NCBI GenBank assembly: GCA_016721905.1
Contig: JADKHH010000001.1
Location: 558,001-622,000, forward strand
DNA from: Candidatus Opimibacter skivensis
Lineage (GTDB): Bacteria; Bacteroidota; Bacteroidia; Chitinophagales; Saprospiraceae
DNA: 64,000 bases
Direction: 5' to 3'
The position numbers were made by a program, and so were the translations under genes. This document shows positions 52,976 through 62,014 of the stretch, one piece after another (within the stretch, counting starts at the first letter, position 1; every line of letters starts with the position of its first letter). A model generated the notes under the pieces. The model was not told the origin of the DNA, ran no database searches, and worked only from the letters and a program-made list of their open reading frames with translations.

Positions 52976-53073
52976 GCTTTACACATTGAAAATTTGACTA
53001 CCTGATTAGGATGAAGCCTAGTCTTGCTCCCATAATATCTCTCAAGGTCTCCCTATATTACATTCCCAATTGC

Positions 53074-53220
53074 TAAACACATAAACACATAAACACATAA
53101 ACACATAAACACATAAATACATAAGCTAATAAGGTAATAAGGTAATAAGCATATAAGCATATAAGCATATAAGCTCCTAAACACATCAACTTATAAACCT
53201 ATCAACACTTAAACACTCTC
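53074..53220 (+). repeat. 8-nt-period tandem repeats upstream of the trans-sulfuration gene
   Basis: About six copies of AAACACAT (53074-53124), then two of AATAAGGT, then three to four of CATATAAG (about 53149-53174), then looser AACACATCAAC-like sequence up to the start at 53222. All units are 8 bases. Together with the terminator at 52939-52975 this fills the 335-base gap between genes; no coding sequence or riboswitch fold was seen. Confidence 0.75.
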
Positions 53221-53221
53221 A

Positions 53222-54409
53222 ATGATCCGCTTCGAATCCCTCTCAGCCCGAGAATGGCCTGATCCAAAAACCACGACTCCGCATATCCTGCCTATATACG
53301 CGACCTCATCCTACGACTTTGAAGACATTGGACAAGGCATCGACATCTTTTCAGGAAAAGAATCAGGACATACCTACAGCCGGTATGGCAATCCAACCGC
53401 AGAAGCAACAGCTTCTAAAATTGCGGCACTGGAAACATATGGAAGTTCAATGAAGGCCGCGGCAGTGATGACTAATTCAGGCATGTCCGCTATCCATGTA
53501 TTAGTGTCTGCATTGCTCAAATCCGGTGACAAGATGCTCACCCAACCAAATATTTACGGCGGCACTACAGAGCTATTCAGACAAATGAGCAAAAGCTGGG
53601 GCATCGAAATTGTATATACAGACCTCGGAAAAACAGAAGAAGTGGATATCCTACTCAAAGGCGATCCTGCTATCAAATTGGTGTATCTCGAAACACCTGC
53701 CAATCCAACACTGGCCTGCATCGATATAGAAGCTCTTGCAAGCGTGACTTCACTCCACAACCGCTATTCTGCTATTGATAATACATTCGCTACCCCTTAT
53801 CTCCAGCAACCCTTACTACTCGGTGTAGACTTTGTCATACATTCAACAACGAAATTTCTCAATGGACATGGTAACAGCATAGCAGGTGTTGTCATCGGCA
53901 AAGATGCAGAGCTCTTTAAGCAAACAATATGGAATACGATGAAGCTGACGGGCGCAAATTGCAGTCCATTTGAAGCATGGCTCGTCTACCAGGGGATGAA
54001 GACACTTCCTTTGCGCATGGATAAGCATTCCTCTAATGCCTTGTTGGTCTCCACTACCCTAGTTAATCATCCAAATGTATCGCGAGTCAATTATCCCGGA
54101 CTCGAATCCCATCCGGATCATCTCGTAGCTAAGAAACAAATGCGGGCCTTTGGAGGCATGATGAGTTTCGAATTGAATGGCGGAATAGACACGGCCATCA
54201 AAGCAATGAACAAACTTCGTTTTTGTTCTCTTGCACCAACACTTGGTGATGTTGATACATTGATCCTTCATCCTGCCTCATCATCACATCTCAAAGTTGA
54301 CCCTGAGGTCCGCAGAAATGCAGGAATCTCTGATGGACTCATCCGCATCTCAGTGGGGATTGAAGATCCACAGGATATACTGGATGATCTTTTACAGGCT
54401 ATTGAATAG
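53222..54409 (+). CDS. Cys/Met metabolism PLP enzyme (cystathionine gamma-synthase/lyase family)
   Basis: 395 residues. PLP lysine in FVIHSTTKFLNGHGNS; PLP-ring contact in the N-terminal YSRYGNPT; Asp in SAIDNTFATPYLQQP; carboxylate contact in SLAPTLGDVDTLILHPASSSH and LIRISVGIED. Members run gamma-synthase, beta/gamma-lyase or O-acyl-homoserine sulfhydrylase reactions; sequence by eye does not decide among metB, metC and methionine gamma-lyase, so no symbol is given. It is a single gene, followed by a long palindromic terminator shared with the convergent gene. Confidence 0.88.
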   Translation: MIRFESLSAREWPDPKTTTPHILPIYATSSYDFEDIGQGIDIFSGKESGHTYSRYGNPTAEATASKIAALETYGSSMKAAAVMTNSGMSAIHVLVSALLKSGDKMLTQPNIYGGTTELFRQMSKSWGIEIVYTDLGKTEEVDILLKGDPAIKLVYLETPANPTLACIDIEALASVTSLHNRYSAIDNTFATPYLQQPLLLGVDFVIHSTTKFLNGHGNSIAGVVIGKDAELFKQTIWNTMKLTGANCSPFEAWLVYQGMKTLPLRMDKHSSNALLVSTTLVNHPNVSRVNYPGLESHPDHLVAKKQMRAFGGMMSFELNGGIDTAIKAMNKLRFCSLAPTLGDVDTLILHPASSSHLKVDPEVRRNAGISDGLIRISVGIEDPQDILDDLLQAIE

Positions 54410-54418
54410 GAATAGGCT

Positions 54419-54480
54419 AAAATTGTGATTTAGATGTAGAGACGCGATTAATCGCGTCTCTACATCTAAATCACAATTTT
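54419..54480. terminator. 62-bp perfect palindrome with repeat core, bidirectional terminator
   Basis: Centre between 54449 and 54450, 31-bp perfect arms. The inner 28 bp (54436-54463) is GTAGAGACGCGATT plus its reverse complement and is identical to the core of the palindrome at 60349-60412. The outer arms AAAATTGTGATTTAGAT differ. A half-copy of the core follows at 54482-54510. It lies between convergent genes. Confidence 0.88.
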
Positions 54481-54525
54481 CAATCGCGTCTCATGTTCTC
54501 ACGCGTCTCACGCTTTTTCACACTC

Positions 54526-55014
54526 TCACATCTCTATGATAGCAAGATCTTTTACCTTGTCTTGATCTATGGTGAATCGAATCATTGTCCTCACTTTCTG
54601 GAAACCTTCTCTACCGCATGCACCTGGATTGATATGCAATAGTTGAAGCTGTTTGTCATAGATAACTTTGAGGATGTGCGAATGTCCACAGATATACACA
54701 TCAGGTTTCTCTGCTAACAATCTCTTCTTTACATCAGCTGTGTAATGTCCAGGATAACCACCGATATGGGTCATAAAGATTTTCATTTTTTCCACCTGCC
54801 AGATAAGGTATTGCGGTACATCAATCCGGATATCATGACCGTCAATGTTACCATACACGACCCTGAGAGTTTTTTTTAGGTTGCGTAACTGCTGAAGTAA
54901 TGCAAGGCTGCCCAAATCGCCGGCATGCCATATCTCATCACAGTCCTCTAAAACGGGAAGCAACAATGGATCTAAAAAACTATGTGTGTCAGATAACAGT
55001 CCTATGCGTACCAT
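54526..55014 (-). CDS. YfcE/MJ0936-type metallophosphodiesterase
   Basis: 162 residues from ATG 55014 (MVRIGLLSDTHSFLDP). Small calcineurin-like fold with SDTHSF, HAGDLGS, VYGNIDGHD, MTHIGGYP and ICGHSHILKV supplying the two-metal site, and HINPGACGREG at the end. Family members cleave phosphodiesters; natural substrate unknown. The start overlaps the stop of the MDR oxidoreductase (ATGA), showing translational coupling. Confidence 0.88.
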   Translation of the reverse strand: MVRIGLLSDTHSFLDPLLLPVLEDCDEIWHAGDLGSLALLQQLRNLKKTLRVVYGNIDGHDIRIDVPQYLIWQVEKMKIFMTHIGGYPGHYTADVKKRLLAEKPDVYICGHSHILKVIYDKQLQLLHINPGACGREGFQKVRTMIRFTIDQDKVKDLAIIEM

Positions 55015-55985
55015 CAGGCGGGAATGTCGAGACACACTTTCCCATACTGTTCACCTTCTGCGATAACAGCTAGAGCTTTATTGACCTCTTCCAATGGAAA
55101 TACATGGCTGACGATTGGTTTGATCTTATGCGTATTGACAAAATCAATCATATTACTGAAATCATCAGGAGATCCCATCGTAGTTCCCAGGATGTCCAGT
55201 TGTTTCCAGAAGATACGTTGCGGACTCAGTTCACTGATATTACCTCTTGTACCTCCATACATCACCATCCGACCCCGGGGGCTCATCATCGGGAGAATCC
55301 TGGCGAAATCAGGGCCGCCTGCACCGTCGATTATAAGGTCAAACTTTCCATTCAACTTATTAGCCAATTCCTGGTCCCATGTGGTCCGGGTATAATTAGC
55401 TCCACCAGATGCTCCCTGCTGAACAGCCATGTCAATTTTATGATCTAAAGAGCTCGTTACCCACACATCCATCCCTATAGCTAAACCAAAAAGCAGCGCC
55501 ATTGAGGCTACTCCCCCACCGATCCCGGTGATGAGCATTGTTTCACCAGCTTTTGCCTTGCCACGGGTGAACATAGCCCTATACGCAGTCACCCCACATA
55601 CAGGCAGGGCTGCAGCTTCTACCCAGGACAAATGGCTGGGTTTGTCATATAGATTAATAGCTGGCACTTTGACGCTGTCTGAGAATGTGCCATGGTCAGG
55701 CATCCCTAAAATCCTGAAGTCGGGGGAAAAGTAATCCGGGTCACTCCCCCAATCAAGTCCGGGGTTGATAATCACCTCTCTCCCATCCACGACACCGGCG
55801 CCATCACTCCCCGGCACCAATGGGAAGGACAATCCGGGATACTTCCCCTTTGTGATCCAGTAATCCCGCTTATTAAGCGCAGCGGCACGCAAGCGCACAT
55901 ACACCTCTCCTTCGGATGGGAATGTCGGGGTGATCTCTGCCGGTTCCAGAGGCATATCCAGCCCCCATAATATCATTGAACTCAT
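55014..55985 (-). CDS. Zinc-independent MDR family quinone oxidoreductase-like protein
   Basis: 323 residues. GroES-like N-terminal half (VRLRAAALNKRDYWITKGKY, PLVPGSDGAGVV) and Rossmann half with ITGIGGGVASMALLFGLAIG for NADP(H). The catalytic zinc Cys/His set of alcohol dehydrogenases and the structural zinc loop are absent, which places it with quinone oxidoreductases/enoyl reductases. Substrate unknown. It forms a two-gene operon with the phosphodiesterase. It is divergent from the giant repeat-protein gene. Confidence 0.88.
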   Translation of the reverse strand: MSSMILWGLDMPLEPAEITPTFPSEGEVYVRLRAAALNKRDYWITKGKYPGLSFPLVPGSDGAGVVDGREVIINPGLDWGSDPDYFSPDFRILGMPDHGTFSDSVKVPAINLYDKPSHLSWVEAAALPVCGVTAYRAMFTRGKAKAGETMLITGIGGGVASMALLFGLAIGMDVWVTSSLDHKIDMAVQQGASGGANYTRTTWDQELANKLNGKFDLIIDGAGGPDFARILPMMSPRGRMVMYGGTRGNISELSPQRIFWKQLDILGTTMGSPDDFSNMIDFVNTHKIKPIVSHVFPLEEVNKALAVIAEGEQYGKVCLDIPA

Positions 55986-56102
55986 ACTTGAATGGTGTTT
56001 TCCTGATGGTCAGACAACGGGCCTAAAGATATCGGTATCTTGAGAGAGTGACCCATGCTACCTCAGTTTTATATAGATTTGTATTCTATAAATGAAATTC
56101 CT

Positions 56103-59100
56103 ATGACCAAATTCCTACTCTCGATCTGCCTGACTTTTAATCTGTTGTACCCGACTCTGGGTGCTCAGGACTGCGACATAACTGCTGTCACCGCGGTAGC
56201 CCTTCCTTGTCAGGGAAACAATTTTTCAGTATCGGTCAACCTGCAGGTAGTTAACCCAGCAAGTCCCGGCTTCACTCTCGCCGGTAACGGAGTCATCTAT
56301 GGCACCTACTTGTACTCTGATCTTCCGGTGGTTGTAGGACCTCTATTAGGAGATGATGAGTCAACCTATGAATTTATAGCCTGGGATGTGGAGAATGCGG
56401 ACTGCCAGCAGTACACTACCCTCGCAGCTGAAAATTGCGGGCCGATTTGTTCGTTTAGCAATTTTGAATTGGATTCTCTAATGTGTCAAGGCAATCAGAG
56501 TGCACTCGTTGTATTTGATTTCGATTATGAAAATACTGGAGGACCCACATTTGATCTGTTTAATGAGGATGGTGAATTGATTAGTACCTATCTATATCAG
56601 AGTTTGCCGATCACTGAACCCTTCTTTATCGTCAATGGGGCAGCTCCAATGGTGCTTACAGTCTGTGATCATACTAACAATAATTGCTGCGAGACATTTG
56701 TCCTTGACCCCATCGATTGTAATCCTAACAATTGTGAAATTTTCAGCGTAACTGTTGATCCTGAATGTACTGGCAATAATTTTCTTGTACATCTCGATTT
56801 TGACTACGACAACCCCGCATCCGATAGCTTCAAAGTGACTGGCAATAATCTGAACTTTGGTACCTTTCCATTTGATTCACTTCCAATCACCCTTGGACCC
56901 CTCAATGGCAACAGCAATATCAGTTGGGTATTCAATATCGAGGATAAAGGAAATCCTGCATGCAATGCTTCAGAAGTATTAGGCGTCTATCATTGTCCTC
57001 CACCATGTGATGTGCAGGCGATGGAGGCATTGGCCTTGGAATGTTTTGGAAACGAAGCATACGCACTGGAGATTGGTCTTGAAATTGAAGGGGAAGGGGA
57101 TCTTGGTTTTGCTGTCTTTTCCGAAACCGGCTATTACGGTAATTACATGTACAATCAATTGCCCATCACGATACCTGCATTTGAAGGTTCTGGTGATTTT
57201 ATAGACATCGTCTCTGTTTGTGACAACGAAAATTTGGGTTGTTGTTCTACGACGCCATTTGAGGCTTTACTCTGCGCGGGTTGCCTGATCTATAATCTCA
57301 CAGCAACCCCACTACCCTGCAATGCGGAAGATGAAATATTTGTGCAAATCGATTTTGACCACCAAAATACTTCGTCGGAAGGATTTGAAATTTCAGGCAA
57401 TGGAAATAACTATGGCCAGTTTGCTTACGAAGATCTGCCGGTACAGGTTGGCCCATTCCTTGGAGATGGCAGTCAGTATTTTGAATTTGTAGTGACAGAC
57501 ATCGTCAATTCACTCTGCTTTGAAGCGGTTGAACTTGGATTTATCGATTGCGATACCATCTGTGATCTTTTCAATCTTGTAGTCGAACCCGGAGCTTGTA
57601 CAGGCAATAATACGTACATCCTGCATGTTGACTTTGATTACCAGGGTGTATCGGGCGTAGGATTTGATCTTTTTGCTAATGGTGTACTGTATGGTTCTTA
57701 CAACTACGGACAGTTGCCATTGACAATTGAAGATTTCCCATCAAATGGCACAGGTACAGATGTGATCATGGTGTGCGAAAATGAAAGCCCGCTTTGTTGT
57801 GAGTCCTTATCCTTTACTTCGCCTGACTGTGCATGTAACATCTTTGATGCAAGCGTACAAAATCTGGGTTGCAATACTGACAGCACCTTTAGCGTATCGT
57901 TTGAGTTTTTCTATGAAAATTTGCCAGGCAACTCAGTTGATGTATTTCTGGACGGTGTGCTGATTGGTTTTTATAATGTGGAGGATATCCCATTGATGCT
58001 TGACATTCCAGAAGGTGATGGAACTGCTGTCCTCACGGTATGTGCCAATGACCTCAACAATTGTTGTGACCAGGTGGTCCTCGAATTGATTCAGTGTGAA
58101 ACCCCTCAGTGTGGCATCTTTGATCTGGTAGCAGAAATTGGTGATTGCAATTCAGACTCCACTTTCCTCCTGGATCTTGTGTTTAACACCATGAACCTGC
58201 CAACTGATTCTATTACAGTCACCGCTAACGGACAATTTGTAGGTCAATACCTCATCCAGCCTGGGTTTAACAGAATTGAAAACTTCCCGGCGCTTGAAAC
58301 TGAAACCACGGTCATTACCGTTTGCGCGGTTGGTGCTCCTGATTGTTGTGACACCTACACGATTGACAACCCGGATTGTTCACTTTTTGGCCAATGTCAG
58401 ATTTTTGACCTGGTAGCTGATGCGGGTGAGTGTAATTCAGATTCTACCTACCAACTCGAATTTGAATTTAATAGCCTTAATCTGGACATTGATTCAGTCA
58501 TCGTCACCGGCAATGGCAATTACATTGGACAGTTCCTCGTCAATGGTCAAAATATCGTAATAGAGCAATTCCCTTTCTTTGATGACTCTATTACCGCACT
58601 GGTTGTTTGTGCAGTAGGAGCACCCGACTGCTGTGACTCTTTCGAGTTTGTCACACCAGATTGTTCATTGTTTGGTCAGTGCCAGATATGGGATCTCGTG
58701 ACAGACCTGGGGCCGTGTACCTCTGATACTACCTTCATCCTCCATGTTGATTTCAACTCAGTCAACATGCCGGGTGATTCAGTCGTGGTCACTGCCGAAG
58801 GAAATCTAGTAGGAATCTATGAAGCTAATCCCGATGGCTTCACGATTCAAAACTTCCCTCTTCTTGACTCCGCTATCACTGTTATCACAGTTTGTGCGTT
58901 TGGCGATCCTGAATGTTGCGCCACTGCACAATTTGAAACCCCCACCATTGATTGTGGTGAGGAATGCAACATTTTTGATCTGGTAGCAGATCCAGGTAGC
59001 TGCAATGGTGATTCTACCTATGCACTGTTTGTCCAATATTTTGCAGCCAACCTTTCTACGGACAGCGTGATAGTAAGCACCTCTGAAGGATATACAGGAA

Positions 59101-60326
59101 CTTTCGCTCATAACCCGGATGGCTTCACGATTCCTGCATTCCCTGCTTACAATACCAGCCACACTACCATCACCTTATGTGCATTGGGAAGTGAAGACTG
59201 CTGTGACGTGTTCGAATTTGAAACACCTGATTGTGGACAGGAATTTGTTTGTGAATTTTACAACCTGTTTGCTGAAACGGGTGAGTGTACATCAGATTCT
59301 ACCTTTGTACTGGACATTGTTTTCGAATCATATAATCTGCCGGGAGATTCTGTCTTTCTCTTTGCCAATAGCCAGTATCTGGGTACATACTTCAATGATC
59401 CGGAATTCATTCACATTGAAAACTTCCCTCACTTGCCAGGTGAACAAACCATCATCACTGTGTGTGCAGTCGGGGCTGTGGATTGCTGTGCTTCCTATAC
59501 TTTTGAAACACCATCTTGTTCAAATGATTGCGTGATCAACGAAATTGTAGTCGACTTACAGGATTGCAATTCAGATTCAACTTTTAGTTTGTTCGTCAAT
59601 TTCCATCACGAGAACGTCCCCGGTGGATTCGACATCTATGCTGGAGATACCTATCTGGGCTTTTACACATTAGAACAAATACCTGCGAACATCACCAACT
59701 TCCCTGCAAATGAAACCGGGAACTATGTGATCACCATTTGCGAAAGCGATAGCACCACCTGTTGCACAAGCCTTGAGTTCAACGGTCCTGTATGCGGTCC
59801 GAGCTGTGATATATTCAATGTTGAGTATACCCTGACTCCCTGTGACTCGGCAGATAACTTCTACTTTATACTAGATTTTGATTTTGTCAACGTTGGCGAC
59901 GAAGGTTACAATGTAGTCGGTAACGGAAATGAATACGGCAATTTCAGTTATGAAAATGTGCCGGTTCAAATCGGACCTTTCCCATCTGATGATACAGATT
60001 ATGAGTTCCTGATATTTGATGCAGCCAATCCAGGCTGTTTCCAGGTGATCAATCCAGGCGTCGTACAATGCCTTGTATCCACTATACCTGTTGATTATGA
60101 TCAATTCTTTTCAGTATTCAACAACGGTACGATCCCTGGTATCTATGCCAAGAAAGATGTCGTGTTGTCCTTGTATAATGCGAATGGTAAAAACGTACTG
60201 TATCAATTACCGCTTTCAGCAGATGAGATGTATGAACTGAATGCGCAGCCTGCAGGATTGTACATGGCCACCATCATGAATGGAAAGAATATTTGGCCTG
60301 TGAAACTTGTGAAAGCAAGCAATTAA
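56103..60326 (+). CDS. Giant secreted protein of 14 cysteine-rich tandem repeats with a T9SS-like C-terminus
   Basis: 1407 residues from ATG 56103, which gives signal peptide MTKFLLSICLTFNLLYPTLG. From about residue 24 to about 1325 there are 14 repeats of about 90-95 residues. Each opens with C-[DEQN]-[IFV] and a hydrophobic strand, has a second Cys 10-11 later before [GS]-[ND]-[ST]-[FTY], then a glycine turn such as GNGNYIGQF, then FP or LP, and closes with C-x7-8-CC-x8-10-C. Repeats 1, 3, 5 and 14 lack the CC pair (form A); 2, 4 and 6-13 have it (form B). The last 80 residues (VFNNGTIPGIYAKKDVVLSL, ending WPVKLVKASN) look like a T9SS sorting domain. Even Cys counts suggest disulfides outside the cell. 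Function not recognised. Confidence 0.85.
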   Translation: MTKFLLSICLTFNLLYPTLGAQDCDITAVTAVALPCQGNNFSVSVNLQVVNPASPGFTLAGNGVIYGTYLYSDLPVVVGPLLGDDESTYEFIAWDVENADCQQYTTLAAENCGPICSFSNFELDSLMCQGNQSALVVFDFDYENTGGPTFDLFNEDGELISTYLYQSLPITEPFFIVNGAAPMVLTVCDHTNNNCCETFVLDPIDCNPNNCEIFSVTVDPECTGNNFLVHLDFDYDNPASDSFKVTGNNLNFGTFPFDSLPITLGPLNGNSNISWVFNIEDKGNPACNASEVLGVYHCPPPCDVQAMEALALECFGNEAYALEIGLEIEGEGDLGFAVFSETGYYGNYMYNQLPITIPAFEGSGDFIDIVSVCDNENLGCCSTTPFEALLCAGCLIYNLTATPLPCNAEDEIFVQIDFDHQNTSSEGFEISGNGNNYGQFAYEDLPVQVGPFLGDGSQYFEFVVTDIVNSLCFEAVELGFIDCDTICDLFNLVVEPGACTGNNTYILHVDFDYQGVSGVGFDLFANGVLYGSYNYGQLPLTIEDFPSNGTGTDVIMVCENESPLCCESLSFTSPDCACNIFDASVQNLGCNTDSTFSVSFEFFYENLPGNSVDVFLDGVLIGFYNVEDIPLMLDIPEGDGTAVLTVCANDLNNCCDQVVLELIQCETPQCGIFDLVAEIGDCNSDSTFLLDLVFNTMNLPTDSITVTANGQFVGQYLIQPGFNRIENFPALETETTVITVCAVGAPDCCDTYTIDNPDCSLFGQCQIFDLVADAGECNSDSTYQLEFEFNSLNLDIDSVIVTGNGNYIGQFLVNGQNIVIEQFPFFDDSITALVVCAVGAPDCCDSFEFVTPDCSLFGQCQIWDLVTDLGPCTSDTTFILHVDFNSVNMPGDSVVVTAEGNLVGIYEANPDGFTIQNFPLLDSAITVITVCAFGDPECCATAQFETPTIDCGEECNIFDLVADPGSCNGDSTYALFVQYFAANLSTDSVIVSTSEGYTGTFAHNPDGFTIPAFPAYNTSHTTITLCALGSEDCCDVFEFETPDCGQEFVCEFYNLFAETGECTSDSTFVLDIVFESYNLPGDSVFLFANSQYLGTYFNDPEFIHIENFPHLPGEQTIITVCAVGAVDCCASYTFETPSCSNDCVINEIVVDLQDCNSDSTFSLFVNFHHENVPGGFDIYAGDTYLGFYTLEQIPANITNFPANETGNYVITICESDSTTCCTSLEFNGPVCGPSCDIFNVEYTLTPCDSADNFYFILDFDFVNVGDEGYNVVGNGNEYGNFSYENVPVQIGPFPSDDTDYEFLIFDAANPGCFQVINPGVVQCLVSTIPVDYDQFFSVFNNGTIPGIYAKKDVVLSLYNANGKNVLYQLPLSADEMYELNAQPAGLYMATIMNGKNIWPVKLVKASN

Positions 60327-60348
60327 CCTGACAACAATAAACAAATAA

Positions 60349-60412
60349 AAAAAAGGACTTGCTCAAGTAGAGACGCGATTAATCGCGTCTCTACTTGAGT
60401 AAGTCCTTTTTT
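60349..60412. terminator. 64-bp near-perfect palindrome with repeat core, bidirectional terminator
   Basis: Centre between 60380 and 60381; 32-bp arms with a single G/T mismatch (60361 with 60400). The core 60367-60394 is identical to 54436-54463. The outer arm AAAAAAGGACTTGCTCAA gives U runs on both strands. It lies between convergent genes. Confidence 0.88.
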
Positions 60413-60428
60413 AATTCCTCCTACATAC

Positions 60429-61970
60429 CTACAAAGGTATATTTCCATGCTTCCGTTGTGGTGTTGCTTTCTTCTTATTGGCCAGCACGGCAAATGCCTT
60501 GATGATTTTTCGCCTTGAATCTTCAGGCAGGATGACTTCATCAATAAATCCTCTTTCTGCGGCCTGATAGGGAGTGGCAAACAATTCAGCGTATTCCTTT
60601 TCCTTTTCCAGTAAAGTAGCATGTGGGTCTTTCGAACTCTGGATTTCCTTCTTGAAGATAATTTCAGAAGCCCCTTTAGCACCCATCACCGCTATCTCGG
60701 CAGTGGGCCATGCAAAATTCATATCCGCTCCGATGTGTTTTGAATTCATCACATCATATGCGCCACCATAAGCCTTGCGCGTGATCAGTGTGATCCTTGG
60801 GACAGTTGCTTCACTGAACGCATATAACAGCTTAGCTCCATGTTGAATGATCCCATGCCATTCCTGATCAGTACCTGGCAGAAATCCCGGGACATCCACC
60901 AATACTAGCAAGGGGATATTGAAGCAATCACAGAACCTGACAAATCTTGCCGCTTTGCGTGAAGCATCTGTATCCAGCACGCCGGCGAGGTGCTTTGGTT
61001 GGTTTGCTACAATACCTATGCTCCTTCCACCCATCCTTCCAAAACCAACCAGCATATTCTGCGCAAAATGCTCGTGTATTTCCATAAAAGTGTCTGCATC
61101 CACCAGTTGCTCGATCACGTCCCTCATTTCATAAGGCGTGGCGACACTTTCAGGCATCATCGTCGCCAGAGCAGGACGTGATTCTTCCTGTGGCTTAAAA
61201 TCAATGTTGACAGCCTTCGACTGACTATTTTGTGGCATATAGCTCAGGAGCCTCCTGATTTGCCGGATACAATCCACATCATTAGCTGCTGTCAAATGGG
61301 TTACTCCGGATTTGGTGGCATGGGTCATCGCTCCACCCAACTCCTCACTGGTGACTTCCTCATTCGTTACTGTCTTGACGACATTAGGTCCGGTGACAAA
61401 CATATAGGAACTCCCCTCCACCATTATAGTAAAATCGGTCATGGCCGGACTATATACAGCTCCACCGGCACATGGGCCCATGATCGCGCTGATCTGGGGA
61501 ATGACTCCAGAGGCGCGGACGTTGCGGTAAAAAATATCAGCATATCCACCGAGCGACCTTACCCCTTCCTGTATCCTTGCACCGCCACTGTCGTTCAGTC
61601 CGATCAAAGGAACCCCGTTTTCGACGGCCAGATCCATGATCTTACAGATCTTCTCTGCGTGGGTCTCTGAGAGCGCCCCTCCAAAGACCGTAAAATCCTG
61701 TGCGTATGCATACACTAACCGACCATCAATGGTACCGTATCCGGTTACGACTCCATCACCATAAAATTGCTGCTGGTCCATCCCGAATTCAGTCGTGCGA
61801 TGGACTACCATCATTCCGATCTCCTCAAAGCTATGGTCGTCAAAGAGCAATCGGATGCGCTCCCTGGCCGTGAGTTTTCCCTTGGCATGCTGCTGATCGA
61901 TACGGTCCTGGCCACCTCCTAGGTTGGCCAGATCCTGACGCCTTGTTAATTCCTTGGTTTTTTTATTCAT
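60429..61970 (-). CDS. pccB: Acyl-CoA carboxylase carboxyltransferase (propionyl-CoA carboxylase beta type)
   Basis: 513 residues, full length for the biotin-dependent carboxyltransferase. N-terminal AKGKLTARERIRLLFDDHSF, the acyl-CoA oxyanion site GLNDSGGARIQEGV, GPCAGGAVYSPAMTDF and MFVTGPNVVKTVTNEEV, then the C-terminal half with LVDVPGFLPGTDQEWHGIIQ and ITRKAYGGAYDVMNSKH. It transfers carboxyl from biotin to propionyl-CoA, or acts as the decarboxylase subunit in reverse. The biotin carboxylase and carrier genes are not in this window. It links by pathway to mutA and meaB near 17-19 kb. Confidence 0.92.
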   Translation of the reverse strand: MNKKTKELTRRQDLANLGGGQDRIDQQHAKGKLTARERIRLLFDDHSFEEIGMMVVHRTTEFGMDQQQFYGDGVVTGYGTIDGRLVYAYAQDFTVFGGALSETHAEKICKIMDLAVENGVPLIGLNDSGGARIQEGVRSLGGYADIFYRNVRASGVIPQISAIMGPCAGGAVYSPAMTDFTIMVEGSSYMFVTGPNVVKTVTNEEVTSEELGGAMTHATKSGVTHLTAANDVDCIRQIRRLLSYMPQNSQSKAVNIDFKPQEESRPALATMMPESVATPYEMRDVIEQLVDADTFMEIHEHFAQNMLVGFGRMGGRSIGIVANQPKHLAGVLDTDASRKAARFVRFCDCFNIPLLVLVDVPGFLPGTDQEWHGIIQHGAKLLYAFSEATVPRITLITRKAYGGAYDVMNSKHIGADMNFAWPTAEIAVMGAKGASEIIFKKEIQSSKDPHATLLEKEKEYAELFATPYQAAERGFIDEVILPEDSRRKIIKAFAVLANKKKATPQRKHGNIPL

Positions 61971-62014
61971 TCGAATGGTAACTTAGCCGCCAAATTAAAT
62001 AATATACCCGCAAC

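Noticed and set aside
53074..53174. Possible CRISPR array
   Set aside because: Units are 8 bases in direct tandem with no spacers, and there are no cas genes in the window.
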